From contig CAMFIE010000015.1 of the NCBI GenBank assembly GCA_945952315.1, positions 26,422-90,421 of the forward strand: a DNA stretch of 64,000 bases. The letters run 5' to 3'. The first letter of the stretch is position 1; each line of letters begins with the position of its first letter. The translations under genes were made by a program, and so were the position numbers. The notes below the pieces were generated by a model. It did no database searches, was not told the origin of the DNA, and saw only the letters and a list, made by a program, of their open reading frames with translations. This DNA comes from an uncultured Rhizobium sp. (lineage in GTDB: Bacteria > Pseudomonadota > Alphaproteobacteria > Rhizobiales > Rhizobiaceae). This document shows, one piece after another, positions 36,140 through 44,817 of this stretch.

Positions 36140-39100
36140 TTATACCAGCTCCACATCGACCACACCGGGCGCCGTGCGCATGGCGGCGGCGATTTCCGGC
36201 GAGATCCGGTATTTCTCCGAAAGCTCCACCTCGATCTCCCGCTGACCATCATCCTTGATCACCACGAAGGAGACGAGCCCGTCACCCTTGGCGTTGAGAT
36301 GGGTGGCGAGCGTCTTGAGCGGGCCACTGTCGCGCAGGTAGATGCGCAGCGCCTTCTGCATCTGGACGGACTTCTCTTCCAGCGACTGGGCCGTCTGGAT
36401 GCGAAGACCGATGCCTTCCGGTCGCTCTTCCGCCTGCACGGTGATCACCAGCGATTTGCCGGGCTCCAGCAGGTCGCGATAGGTGTTCAACCCTTCGGAA
36501 AACAGCACCGCCTCGAACTGGCCGGAACTGTCTGAAAAGGCGACGATACCCATCTTGTTGCCGGTGCGCGTCTTGCGCTCCTGCCGCGAGGTGACGGTGC
36601 CCGCAAGCCGGCCGGAAGACGCGCCCTTTTTGACCGCAGCAGAGAAATCCGCGAAACTCTGCACCCGCATCTTGGCGAGCGTAGCGTGATAGGCATCGAG
36701 CGGATGGGCCGAGAGATAGAAGCCCAGCACCTGAAACTCGCGGTGCAGTTTCTCCGACGGCAGCCAGGGCGTGGTGGCCGGGAAGGTTATCTTTTCTGGC
36801 CCCGTTGCCGCCCCGGAACCGAACATGTCCGACTGGCCGCTGACCTTGTTTTCCTGCGCGCGCTGGGCATAGCCGATGATCCGGTCAAGACCGGCGATCA
36901 GCACCGCCCGGTCCTGCCCGAAGCAATCGAAGGCACCGGCACAGATCAGGCTTTCGAACACGCGGCGATTGATCTGCTTCGGATCAATCCGCAGGCAGAA
37001 ATCCTCGATGGAGGCGAAGGGCCGGTCACCCCTCACCTCGACGATATGATCCACCGCATTTTCGCCCACGCCCTTGATGGCCGCGAGCGCGTAGTAGATC
37101 TCGTTCTCGCCGGTATTGAAATGGCGGTAGGAGGTTTGCACTGACGGCGGAATGACCTTGATTCCCAGCCGCTTCGCATCCTGCCGGAAGTCGTTGAGCT
37201 TGTCGGTATTCGACATATCGTAGGTCATCGACGCGGCGAGGAATTCCACCGGGTAATGCGCCTTCAGATAGGCCGTCTGATAGGAAACGATGGCATAGGC
37301 GGCCGCATGCGACTTGTTGAAGCCGTAATTCGCGAACTTTGCGAGCAGATCGAAAATGTTGTCGGCCTGCGCCTTGGAGACCTTGTTGCGGATCGCGCCT
37401 TCCACGAAACGGGCGCGCTGCTTGTCCATCTCTTCCTTGATCTTCTTGCCCATGGCGCGGCGCAGAAGGTCTGCTTCACCGAGCGAGTAGCCGGAGAGCA
37501 CCTGCGCCACCTGCATCACCTGCTCCTGATAGACGATAACGCCCTGCGTTTCCGCCAGCAGATGATCGATCATCGGATGAATCGATTCGATTTCCTCTTC
37601 GCCATGCTTGCGGGCGTTATAGACCGGGATGTTCTCCATCGGGCCTGGACGATAGAGCGCGACAAGCGCGATCACGTCCTCGATGCGGTCGGGCCGCATG
37701 CCGATCAGCGCCTTGCGCATGCCGGCACTTTCCACCTGGAACACGCCCACCGTTTCCCCGCGCGAGAGCATTTCATAGGTGAGCGCGTCATCCAGCGGCA
37801 GGGACGGAATATCGACCGTGATCCCCCGCTTGGCGATGAAATCCACCGCCGTCTTGATCACCGTCAATGTCTTCAGGCCGAGAAAGTCGAACTTTACGAG
37901 CCCCGCCTGCTCCACCCACTTCATGTTGAACTGGGTGACCGGCATATCCGAGCGTGGATCGCGATACATCGGCACCAGCTTGGACAAGGGCCGGTCGCCG
38001 ATCACGATACCGGCGGCATGGGTCGAGGCGTGGCGATAAAGCCCTTCGATCTTCTGGGCGATATCGAGAAGCCGCGCGACAACCGGCTCGTTCTCCGCCT
38101 CTTCACGAAGCTTGGGTTCTTCCTCGATGGCCTTGTAGAGCGGGGTCGGATTGGCCGGGTTGTTCGGCACCAGCTTGCAGATCTTGTCCACCTGCCCATA
38201 GGGCATTTCGAGCACGCGGCCGACGTCGCGCAGCGCCGCGCGCGCCTGAAGCGAACCGAAGGTGATGATCTGTGCCACCTGCTCGCGCCCGTATTTTTGC
38301 TGCACATAACGGATCACTTCTTCACGCCGATCCTGGCAGAAGTCGATATCGAAGTCCGGCATCGAGACGCGTTCCGGATTGAGGAAGCGTTCGAACAGCA
38401 GCGAGAAGCGCAGCGGATCCACGTCAGTAATCGTCAGCGCATAGGCAACCAGCGAACCGGCACCCGACCCGCGGCCCGGCCCTACGGGAATATCATGCTG
38501 CTTTGCCCATTTGATGAAGTCGGCAACGATCAGGAAGTAGCCGGGGAACTTCATGCGCTCGATCACCGAGAGCTCGAAATCGAGCCGCTCGCGATATTCC
38601 TGCTCCGTATAGCCGGGCGCAATGCCCAGTGCGGCGATGCGTTCGTCCAGTCCCTCGACGGCCTGCCGCCGAAGCTCCGCAGCCTCCGCGCGTTCCGCTT
38701 CATCCGCATCGTCCGTAGCACCGGTAAAGCGCGGCAGGATCGGCTTGCGCGTCTTCAGCACGAAGGAACAACGGCGGGCAATTTCGATTGTGTTTTCCAG
38801 CGCTTCCGGCAGATCGGCAAAAAGCTTCGCCATTTCCGCCTGGCTCTTCAAGGCATGGTCGGGCGTGAGGCGGAAGCGCTGGTCATCCGAAACGATGGCA
38901 TTATGCGCAACCGCCATCAGCGCATCATGGGCATCATAATCATCTCGCGTCGGGAAAAAGGCCTCGTTGGTCGCCACAATCGGCAGATCATGGTCATAGG
39001 CGAATTCCAGCATGCGCTTTTCGTGCCGACGGTCATAATTTCCGTGGCGCTGCAACTCGACGTAAAGCCGGTCGCCGAACAGAGATTTCAGCCGCAACAG

Positions 39101-39646
39101 GCGCTGTTCGGCGGACGCGGCATGTCCTTCCTTCAGCAGCATATCGACCGGGCCGGAGGATGCACCCGTGAGAACGATCAGCCCTTCCGTTCCATATTCC
39201 TCCAGCCAGGACAGCTTCATGTGTACGGCGCGGTCCCCGCCCTCGCCGCTCAGATAGGCGCGGCTGACAATATCCACCAAGCGCTCGTAACCCGCATCGG
39301 TCGACGCGAGAAGCACCAGCGACGGCAGCTTTGCAAGATGCGCCTGCGAGCCGCGCCGCTCGATCTCCAGCCCGTCTTCCATGTCCACGGAAAGCTGGCA
39401 GCCGATGATAGGCTGGATGCCCTCACCCGTCGCCTTTTCCGCAAACTCCAGGGCGATGAAGAGATTGTTCGTATCCGTGATGGCGATGGCCGGCTGATTG
39501 TCCGCCGTCGCCTTCGACAGGATTTTCTTCAGCGGCAAGGCGCCTTCCAGCAGGGAATAGGCCGAATGCACGCGAAGATGGATGAATTTCGGGACACCAA
39601 GCGCCCCATTTTCCGCCACCGTCGCCGCCTTGTCGTCGCCTGCCAT
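36140..39646 (-). CDS. dnaE: DNA polymerase III alpha subunit
   Basis: The 1168-residue replicative polymerase. N-terminal PHP domain (FIHLRVHSAYSLLEGALPL) with several metal ligands of active PHP domains replaced (HSDYS to HSAYS, TDHGN-like to TDTNN), so proofreading is expected from a separate epsilon subunit. The polymerase core has GPGRGSGAGSLVAYAL, MPDFDIDFCQDRREEVI (catalytic Asp pair) and FNKSHAAAYAIVSYQTAY, then a helix-hairpin-helix region and a C-terminal OB fold (RTGNKMGIVAFSDSSGQFE). Length is normal. It lies downstream of the SOS peptide gene on the same strand but separated from it by a hairpin terminator. Confidence 0.96.
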   Translation of the reverse strand: MAGDDKAATVAENGALGVPKFIHLRVHSAYSLLEGALPLKKILSKATADNQPAIAITDTNNLFIALEFAEKATGEGIQPIIGCQLSVDMEDGLEIERRGSQAHLAKLPSLVLLASTDAGYERLVDIVSRAYLSGEGGDRAVHMKLSWLEEYGTEGLIVLTGASSGPVDMLLKEGHAASAEQRLLRLKSLFGDRLYVELQRHGNYDRRHEKRMLEFAYDHDLPIVATNEAFFPTRDDYDAHDALMAVAHNAIVSDDQRFRLTPDHALKSQAEMAKLFADLPEALENTIEIARRCSFVLKTRKPILPRFTGATDDADEAERAEAAELRRQAVEGLDERIAALGIAPGYTEQEYRERLDFELSVIERMKFPGYFLIVADFIKWAKQHDIPVGPGRGSGAGSLVAYALTITDVDPLRFSLLFERFLNPERVSMPDFDIDFCQDRREEVIRYVQQKYGREQVAQIITFGSLQARAALRDVGRVLEMPYGQVDKICKLVPNNPANPTPLYKAIEEEPKLREEAENEPVVARLLDIAQKIEGLYRHASTHAAGIVIGDRPLSKLVPMYRDPRSDMPVTQFNMKWVEQAGLVKFDFLGLKTLTVIKTAVDFIAKRGITVDIPSLPLDDALTYEMLSRGETVGVFQVESAGMRKALIGMRPDRIEDVIALVALYRPGPMENIPVYNARKHGEEEIESIHPMIDHLLAETQGVIVYQEQVMQVAQVLSGYSLGEADLLRRAMGKKIKEEMDKQRARFVEGAIRNKVSKAQADNIFDLLAKFANYGFNKSHAAAYAIVSYQTAYLKAHYPVEFLAASMTYDMSNTDKLNDFRQDAKRLGIKVIPPSVQTSYRHFNTGENEIYYALAAIKGVGENAVDHIVEVRGDRPFASIEDFCLRIDPKQINRRVFESLICAGAFDCFGQDRAVLIAGLDRIIGYAQRAQENKVSGQSDMFGSGAATGPEKITFPATTPWLPSEKLHREFQVLGFYLSAHPLDAYHATLAKMRVQSFADFSAAVKKGASSGRLAGTVTSRQERKTRTGNKMGIVAFSDSSGQFEAVLFSEGLNTYRDLLEPGKSLVITVQAEERPEGIGLRIQTAQSLEEKSVQMQKALRIYLRDSGPLKTLATHLNAKGDGLVSFVVIKDDGQREIEVELSEKYRISPEIAAAMRTAPGVVDVELV

Positions 39647-39781
39647 CAGTCATCTGCCTTCATTTCGGATTCGCGGGATTTTCCTATCCCGGGTCCCCGG
39701 AGTCCAGATGCATTGAAAGAGCCGCAAGGCTTTGTCCAGTCTTATCGCGCCGTGCCCGGGACACGCACCCGGCAGCGTTGA

Positions 39782-39846
39782 GAAAAGGGGTGCGGCGGCA
39801 GCAACCGGGGGAGAAAGGGCGGCTCAGGCCCGGTTGCCACCACCGC
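39782..39846 (-). terminator. Terminator of the small SOS peptide gene
   Basis: On the minus strand an 18-bp stem containing GU pairs (39829-39846 with 39792-39809) is followed by ACCCC and TTTT (39785-39782). It starts 15 bp after the stop of the 28-codon gene and lies 135 bp before dnaE. The T-tract is a few bases away from the stem, so strength is uncertain. Confidence 0.55.
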
Positions 39847-39861
39847 AGTCGGGGACAGGCG

Positions 39862-39948
39862 TCAAAGAGACATGGCGAGCAGGGAAAGGCTCGCAATGAA
39901 AGTAATCATGGAAGCAAAGGCTGCGGCATCACGGAGGTAATCGCTCAT
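39862..39948 (-). CDS. 28-residue hydrophobic peptide under a LexA box (SidA-like candidate)
   Basis: A tiny gene between lolD and dnaE. It encodes MSDYLRDAAAFASMIT followed by a hydrophobic run ending SLSLLAMSL: a short polar N-terminus and one transmembrane helix. GGAGAG lies 6 bp before ATG 39948. A perfect LexA box is 34 bp further upstream, and both flanks are bounded by hairpin terminators (lolD's upstream, its own downstream), so it looks like a self-contained SOS gene. Caulobacter SidA is a 29-residue inner-membrane, SOS-induced division inhibitor acting on FtsW/FtsN, and I recall it next to dnaE; size, regulation and position fit, sequence homology is not proven. The rest of the 432-bp lolD-dnaE gap holds only these signals. 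Confidence 0.6.
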   Translation of the reverse strand: MSDYLRDAAAFASMITFIASLSLLAMSL

Positions 39949-39982
39949 GTCAGGCTCTCCATTCGTTCTATGTTTCTTTTAT

Positions 39983-39997
39983 GTTCTATTTTTGTTC
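39983..39997 (-). promoter_or_regulatory. LexA (SOS) box upstream of the 28-residue peptide gene
   Basis: GTTCTATTTTTGTTC on + (GAAC-N7-GAAC on -) is an exact alphaproteobacterial LexA site. A third GTTC at 39965-39968 extends the pattern. The site lies between the lolD terminator and the peptide start codon, in a local AT-rich stretch suited to a promoter. Confidence 0.8.
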
Positions 39998-40010
39998 ACT
40001 CGTCAATCAC

Positions 40011-40043
40011 AAAAAAGACGCCAAAGCGTCTGCCTGGCGTCTT
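40011..40043 (-). terminator. Terminator of the lolC-lolD operon
   Basis: On the minus strand AAGACGCCA (40043-40035, complement) pairs perfectly over 9 bp with TGGCGTCTT (40023-40015), loop 11, followed by TTTT. It lies 35 bp after the lolD stop and isolates lolCD from the SOS peptide gene. Confidence 0.82.
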
Positions 40044-40078
40044 GATTTAAAATTCGTTAAAGGGGCAGAAAACGGCGG

Positions 40079-40762
40079 TCAGATATCCACAACCTTGCCG
40101 TCTTCGATGGTAACGCGACGGTCCATCCGGGCGGCAAGTTCATGGTTATGGGTCGCGATCAGCGCGGCAAGGCCAGACTGGCGCACCAGCGCCTCCAGCG
40201 CGTCAAAGACATAATGGGCAGTTTTCGGATCGAGATTGCCGGTCGGCTCGTCAGCCAGAAGCACCATCGGCGCATTGGCCACGGCACGGGCAATCGCCAC
40301 ACGCTGCTGTTCCCCGCCCGAAAGCTCTGCCGGGCGATGATCGGCGCGGTGGCCGATCCGCAGATAGTCGAGCAGCGCTGCCGCCCGCTCCTTCGCTTCC
40401 TTCCTTGGCAGGCCCGAGATCAGCTGCGGCATCATGATGTTTTCAAGCGCGGAAAACTCGGGCAGCAGATGATGGAACTGGTAGACGAAGCCGATTTCCT
40501 TGCGGCGGATCGCGGTGCGCCGATCATCGGAAAGACCGTTGCAGGCCGCGCCATTGACCAGAATATCGCCTCCGTCGGGATGCTCCAGCAGGCCTGCCAC
40601 ATGCAGAAGCGTGGATTTACCGGTGCCGGAAGGCGCAACCAGCGCCACCATTTCGCCTGAGCGGAGGCTGAAATCCGCTCCCTTCAGAATGCTGAGGCGC
40701 GTTTCGCCTTCGCCATAGTGCCGCTCGATGCCGGAAAGCTGCAGTGCAATTTTGGAAGCCAT
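40079..40762 (-). CDS. lolD: Lipoprotein-releasing ABC transporter ATP-binding protein LolD
   Basis: A 227-residue ABC ATPase. Walker A is APSGTGKST, the signature is [14 protein letters not shown] and Walker B is [12 protein letters not shown]; the [20 protein letters not shown] start is typical of LolD/MacB-type ATPases. It powers extraction of lipoproteins from the inner membrane to LolA. ATG 40762 lies 11 bp after the stop of the LolC-type permease gene. Confidence 0.93.
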   Translation of the reverse strand: MASKIALQLSGIERHYGEGETRLSILKGADFSLRSGEMVALVAPSGTGKSTLLHVAGLLEHPDGGDILVNGAACNGLSDDRRTAIRRKEIGFVYQFHHLLPEFSALENIMMPQLISGLPRKEAKERAAALLDYLRIGHRADHRPAELSGGEQQRVAIARAVANAPMVLLADEPTGNLDPKTAHYVFDALEALVRQSGLAALIATHNHELAARMDRRVTIEDGKVVDI

Positions 40763-40773
40763 GGACGGACTTT

Positions 40774-42081
40774 CTATTCGTAGCGCAGCGCCTGCACCGG
40801 ATCGAGCCGCGAGGCCCGCCAGGCGGGAATGATGGTGGCGATGAAGGACAGGCCAAGCGACATGCAGACAACGGCGATGGTCTCACCACCATTCATGTCT
40901 GCCGGAAGCTGGCTGAGGAAATAGAGCTCCGGATTGAAGAGTTCCGTGCCGGATATCCAGCTGAAGAACTGTCGGATGCTTTCGATGTTGAGGCACACGA
41001 CCACGCCCAGCGCCACACCGGCAAAGGTACCCGTAACCCCGATCGCCGCTCCCGTCATGAAGAAAATCCGGAGGATCGAGCTGGAGGTCGCGCCCATGGT
41101 GCGCAGGATGGCGATATCACGCCCCTTGTCCTTCACCAGCATGATGAGGCCGGAGATGATGTTGAGCGCCGCCACGATGATGATCAGCGTCAGGATCATG
41201 AACATCACGTTGCGCTCCACCTGGAGGGCGGAGAAGAAGGTCTTGTTGCGCTCGCGCCAGTCGGTCACGAAAATCTGCCGCCCGGCTGCGGCTTCCACCT
41301 TTGGCCGCAGCGCATCGATATCATCCGGATTTTCGACGAAAAGCTCGATGGATTGCACGATGCCTTCGGCGTTGAAATAGAGCTGCGCCTCTTCGAGTGG
41401 CATGAAGATGATGCCGCTGTCATATTCCGACATGCCGACTTCGAACAGGCCGGATACCGTGTAGGACTTCACCCGCGGGTTGACGCCCATCGGGGTCACA
41501 TCGCCTTCGGGCGAGATCAGGGTGATCTGGTCGCCGGCACCGATGCCAAGCTCGCTCGCCATGCGGGTGCCGATCAGCACGCCCTGCCCGGAAGCAAACC
41601 CGACCAGATCGCCGGACTTGATATTGTTGGCGACAGCCTTGAGCTTGGTGAGATCCTCGGCACGAATGCCGCGCACCAGCGCGCCGGTTCCTGCGCCACC
41701 CTTGCCGGAAGCAAGCGTCTGCCCTTCCACCAGCGGCAGCGCCATGGTGACACCCGGAACGGCAGAAAATTTGGTTGCAAGATCCGCATAATTATCAAGC
41801 GGGCTGTCGATCGGTGAAACAATCATATGCCCGTTCAGCCCGAGAATGCGCGAAATCAGCTCGGTACGGAACCCGTTCATCACCGCCATCACGATGATGA
41901 GGGTTGCTACCCCAAGCGTGATCCCGAGAAAGGAAAAGCCTGCAATCACAGAGATATAGGCTTCCTTGCGGCGGGCGCGAAGATAGCGCCAGGCAACCAT
42001 CCGCTCAAATACCGAGAAGGGGCGCCCCAGCGGGCTTTTCACCGCTGGCGCTGCCGCAACCGTCCCTGCCCTGTCCGCCAT
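40774..42081 (-). CDS. lolC: Lipoprotein-releasing system permease LolC/LolE
   Basis: A 435-residue permease with four transmembrane helices: one near the N-terminus ([20 protein letters not shown]) and three at the C-terminus, around a large periplasmic domain. Signature sequences include [39 protein letters not shown] and the C-terminal [17 protein letters not shown] single permease gene with lolD suggests the LolF-like or homodimeric arrangement common outside gammaproteobacteria. ATG 42081 has GGGAG 6 bp upstream; an in-frame ATG at 42114 would overlap proS. It follows proS by 22 bp. Confidence 0.92.
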   Translation of the reverse strand: MADRAGTVAAAPAVKSPLGRPFSVFERMVAWRYLRARRKEAYISVIAGFSFLGITLGVATLIIVMAVMNGFRTELISRILGLNGHMIVSPIDSPLDNYADLATKFSAVPGVTMALPLVEGQTLASGKGGAGTGALVRGIRAEDLTKLKAVANNIKSGDLVGFASGQGVLIGTRMASELGIGAGDQITLISPEGDVTPMGVNPRVKSYTVSGLFEVGMSEYDSGIIFMPLEEAQLYFNAEGIVQSIELFVENPDDIDALRPKVEAAAGRQIFVTDWRERNKTFFSALQVERNVMFMILTLIIIVAALNIISGLIMLVKDKGRDIAILRTMGATSSSILRIFFMTGAAIGVTGTFAGVALGVVVCLNIESIRQFFSWISGTELFNPELYFLSQLPADMNGGETIAVVCMSLGLSFIATIIPAWRASRLDPVQALRYE

Positions 42082-42103
42082 ATTTGCTCCCGTCCCGAAC
42101 CGA

Positions 42104-43426
42104 TCAGCCGACAAGCTTATTGATCGCCGCTTCGATGGTCATCACTTCGCGATGGCCGGTCTTGCGATCCTTCAGCTCCACTTCGCCTGCCGCGACCGAG
42201 CGCGGACCGGCGATTATCTGGGTCGGAACACCGATCAGATCTGCGGTGGCAAACTTCTGGCCGGCACGGTCATCCGTATCGTCCAGCAACACATCCTTGC
42301 CCGCCTTGGTCAGCGCGGCATAGATGGTTTCGCACGCCTTGTCGCAGCCCTCGTCGCCCGCCTTCATGTTGATCACCATGGCATCGAAAGGTGCGACCGA
42401 AGCCGGCCAGATGATGCCGTTGTCATCATGGGACGCTTCGATGATGGCCGGAACAAGGCGAGTCGGGCCGATGCCGTAAGAACCCATGTGAACGATGTGT
42501 TCCTTGCCATCCGGTCCCTGAACCTTCGCGCCCATGGCTTCGGAATATTTGGTGCCGAAATAGAAGATGTGACCCACTTCGATACCGCGCGCCGAAAGCC
42601 GTTCGCCTTCGGGAATTGCGTTGAAAGCGGCCTCGTCATGCATTTCGGAGGTTGCGGCATAGACGGACGTCCACTTGTCGAAGATAGCCTTCAGCCCGTC
42701 AGCGTCATCGAAATTCGTATCCACGGCAGGGATGTCGAAATTGACGAAATCCTTGTGGCAGAACACTTCCGATTCGCCGGTATCCGCCAGAATGATGAAT
42801 TCATGGCTGAGATTGCCGCCAATCGGGCCAGTATCGGCACGCATCGGAATGGCACGCAGCCCCATGCGCGAGAAGGTGCGCAGATAGGCCGCGAACATCT
42901 TGTTATACGAGTGTTCAGCACCCTCCCGCGTGAGATCGAAGGAATAGGCATCCTTCATCAGGAATTCGCGAGAGCGCATGGTGCCGAAACGCGGACGGAT
43001 CTCGTCGCGGAACTTCAGCTGGATATGGTAGAGGTTGAGCGGAAGGCTCTTGTAGGACTTCACCGTCGAGCGGAAAATGTCGGTGACCATTTCCTCGTTG
43101 GTGGGGCCATAGAGCATCGGGCGCTCCTGACGGTCCTTGATGCGCAGCATTTCCTTGCCATAGGCATCGTAACGACCGGATTCCTGCCAGAGCTCGGCAG
43201 ATTGCAGCGTGGGCATCAGAAGCTCGATGGCACCGGAGCGGTCCTGCTCCTCGCGGATGATGCGGTTCACCTTGTCCAGCACGCGCTTGCCCAGCGGAAG
43301 CCAGCTGTAAATGCCTTGCGATTGCTGGCGGATCATGCCCGTGCGAAGCATCAGGCGGTGCGAAACGATTTCCGCTTCCTTGGGATTTTCCTTCAGAATC
43401 GGCAGGTAGTAGCGAGACAGACGCAT
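42104..43426 (-). CDS. proS: Prolyl-tRNA synthetase
   Basis: A 440-residue class II synthetase of the short prokaryotic type lacking the editing insertion. Motifs: [45 protein letters not shown], motif 2 region [27 protein letters not shown], motif 3 [16 protein letters not shown], and a C-terminal anticodon-binding domain. Start ATG 43426 has GGAAG upstream and the family N-terminus. It begins the proS-lolC-lolD operon. Confidence 0.96.
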   Translation of the reverse strand: MRLSRYYLPILKENPKEAEIVSHRLMLRTGMIRQQSQGIYSWLPLGKRVLDKVNRIIREEQDRSGAIELLMPTLQSAELWQESGRYDAYGKEMLRIKDRQERPMLYGPTNEEMVTDIFRSTVKSYKSLPLNLYHIQLKFRDEIRPRFGTMRSREFLMKDAYSFDLTREGAEHSYNKMFAAYLRTFSRMGLRAIPMRADTGPIGGNLSHEFIILADTGESEVFCHKDFVNFDIPAVDTNFDDADGLKAIFDKWTSVYAATSEMHDEAAFNAIPEGERLSARGIEVGHIFYFGTKYSEAMGAKVQGPDGKEHIVHMGSYGIGPTRLVPAIIEASHDDNGIIWPASVAPFDAMVINMKAGDEGCDKACETIYAALTKAGKDVLLDDTDDRAGQKFATADLIGVPTQIIAGPRSVAAGEVELKDRKTGHREVMTIEAAINKLVG

Positions 43427-43703
43427 ATCGGCTTCCAGCAATGGGGCGCTTCGGGGACTGAATTCATCCCGGAATCGCGTTCAGACATAAGGGAACTCGG
43501 GCTAGTTCATATCTGCTTCGCGCCGAGAAGAAAACCCGCCATAGCAAGGTGGAGGCGCTTCAGACACACAGTTTGAGAGGGGCAGGAATGACGGCGCGCG
43601 CAGAACATATTGTGGCGCATGCGTGAGCAATCGCCATCCTCTATGGCGAAAATTTGTCAATCAGAAAATTTTATTGAAGTGGTGCAAAATTGCAAAATAG
43701 GTG

Positions 43704-43731
43704 GTGACAAGGCCTAAACCTTAGGCTAGTG
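43704..43731 (+). promoter_or_regulatory. Candidate promoter of the alpha-r9-type sRNA
   Basis: GTGACA (43704-43709) and CTAGTG (43726-43731) with a 16-bp spacer, preceded by an AT-rich region, would start transcription near 43738, about 150 nt before the terminator. Pattern match only. Confidence 0.4.
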
Positions 43732-43737
43732 TCTGCC

Positions 43738-43888
43738 CACAAAACAGGCAAGGGAGTTCAATTCCTGCCTATCTCGCGGTCAAGTCTTGGGAGGATTGGA
43801 TCTTAGGCGCGTTCACTCGCTGCCCCGGAAACGGTTAAAGGTCACGCGAAACTTCGGAAACAAGGCCTTCTGGGCCTTGTTTTTTTTG
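43738..43888 (+). ncRNA. alpha-r9 (Smr9C/Sra32)-type sRNA candidate
   Basis: A 476-bp space between DUF1467 and proS contains no convincing protein gene but has a very strong + strand terminator: ACAAGGCC (43860-43867), 5-base loop, GGCCTTGT (43873-43880), then seven further T residues. A second hairpin (AGGCA/TGCCT region near 43745-43771) lies near the predicted 5' end. A promoter-like pair upstream gives a transcript of about 150 nt. I recall the rhizobial sRNA alpha-r9 (about 149 nt) in the same place, next to proS. The 5' end is approximate and sequence identity to Smr9C could not be checked. The remainder (43427-43703) appears to hold only proS upstream sequence. Confidence 0.6.
43856..43888 (+). 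terminator. Strong terminator of the sRNA
   Basis: An 8-bp perfect stem (43860-43867 with 43873-43880), extended by A-T pairs, followed by a long T run on +. It also separates the sRNA from the convergent DUF1467 gene. Confidence 0.88.
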
Positions 43889-43902
43889 GACTTGCCCCTG
43901 CC

Positions 43903-44175
43903 CTACCTGCTGCCGGAAGGGCTGAAATCCGGGATGATATCCAGACCAAGACCGAGCTTTGTCACGGCAAACCACCAGATCAGGCAGACCACAGCCGAGA
44001 CAATCGTCGTCAGCCCCATCACCTTGCCAAACTGGAAGCGATGCGGCGCACTTTCCACCGTGCCGGGCACGATCTCATTTGCTTCGCCCTGCGTTCTCAA
44101 GCCAATCGGCAGGCAGGCAAACAGCACCACCCACCAGACGATGAAATAGACGGCAAACATCGAAAAATAGGTCAC
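43903..44175 (-). CDS. DUF1467 family small membrane protein
   Basis: A 90-residue protein with two transmembrane helices (FAVYFIVWWVVLFACLPIGL and VMGLTTIVSAVVCLIWWFAVT) around a polar loop RTQGEANEIVPGTVESAP, typical of DUF1467. Function unknown. The start is GTG 44175 with GGAGAAAG upstream; ATG 44160 is an alternative. Last gene of the nuo-birA-rnj-mce direction. Confidence 0.85.
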   Translation of the reverse strand: MTYFSMFAVYFIVWWVVLFACLPIGLRTQGEANEIVPGTVESAPHRFQFGKVMGLTTIVSAVVCLIWWFAVTKLGLGLDIIPDFSPSGSR

Positions 44176-44304
44176 GGGTGCTTTCTCCAGACACAGTTCA
44201 CCTGAACAGGAACCTTGGCCTTACCTATGGTCTCGTGGTGCGGCGGTAAAGGGCAAAACTGCCTGCGTATGGCAACTGCGCCAATTCGGCGCAATGACCT
44301 TCGA

Positions 44305-44709
44305 TCAGACCTGCTCGAGCTCGATCAGCGTGCCGAAAAAATCCTTCGGATGCAGGAAAAGCACCGGCTTGCCGTGAGCGCCGATCTTCGGCGTTCCATC
44401 GCCCAGAACGCGGGCGCCGCCCGCCTTCAGCTGGTCACGGGCTGCGATGATGTCTTCCACTTCGTAGCAGATATGATGCATGCCACCGGACGGGTTCTTT
44501 TCGAGAAAGGCCGCAATGGTGGAGTTTTCGCCAAGCGGCTCCAGCAACTCCACCTTGGTGTTCGGCAATTCGACGAAGACTACACTCACCCCATGTTCGG
44601 GCAGGCGCTGTATATCGGAAACCTTCGCCCCGAGCGTATCGCGATAGGCGGCGATGCCCTTTTCCATATCCGGAACGGCAAGCGCAACGTGATTGACCCG
44701 ACCAAGCAT
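44305..44709 (-). CDS. mce: Methylmalonyl-CoA epimerase
   Basis: A 134-residue vicinal-oxygen-chelate enzyme that interconverts (R)- and (S)-methylmalonyl-CoA in propionate metabolism. Family sequence: MLGRVNHVALAVPDMEKGIAAYRD, VELLEPLGENSTIAAFLEKN, GGMHHICYEVEDI, and KPVLFLHPKDFFGTLIELEQ with the metal-binding Glu. ATG 44709 is preferred to ATG 44715 because AAGGAG is then 6 bp upstream. It lies 108 bp after rnj. Confidence 0.92.
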   Translation of the reverse strand: MLGRVNHVALAVPDMEKGIAAYRDTLGAKVSDIQRLPEHGVSVVFVELPNTKVELLEPLGENSTIAAFLEKNPSGGMHHICYEVEDIIAARDQLKAGGARVLGDGTPKIGAHGKPVLFLHPKDFFGTLIELEQV

Positions 44710-44817
44710 GGGCATCTCCTTCCAGAAAGCGGAGTCTCATCAACCGCTTGCAGGGCGGGATGAAGAAACTGAATCAAGCCTGCCCTTCCCTTACCCAAGC
44801 CTCCCGGCTTCTCAAAG

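Noticed and set aside
37256..39781. Long plus-strand open frame opposite dnaE
   Set aside because: Shadow of dnaE with biased composition and no motif; dnaE matches its family over the full length.
39778..40050. Plus-strand 90-codon frame opposite the SOS peptide gene
   Set aside because: Arg/Gly/Ser-rich composition, no ribosome-binding site, and it crosses two terminator hairpins; the minus-strand peptide has the proper signals.
43787..44149. Plus-strand open frame across the sRNA terminator, opposite DUF1467
   Set aside because: It runs through a strong terminator and is antisense to a recognised gene; no family features.
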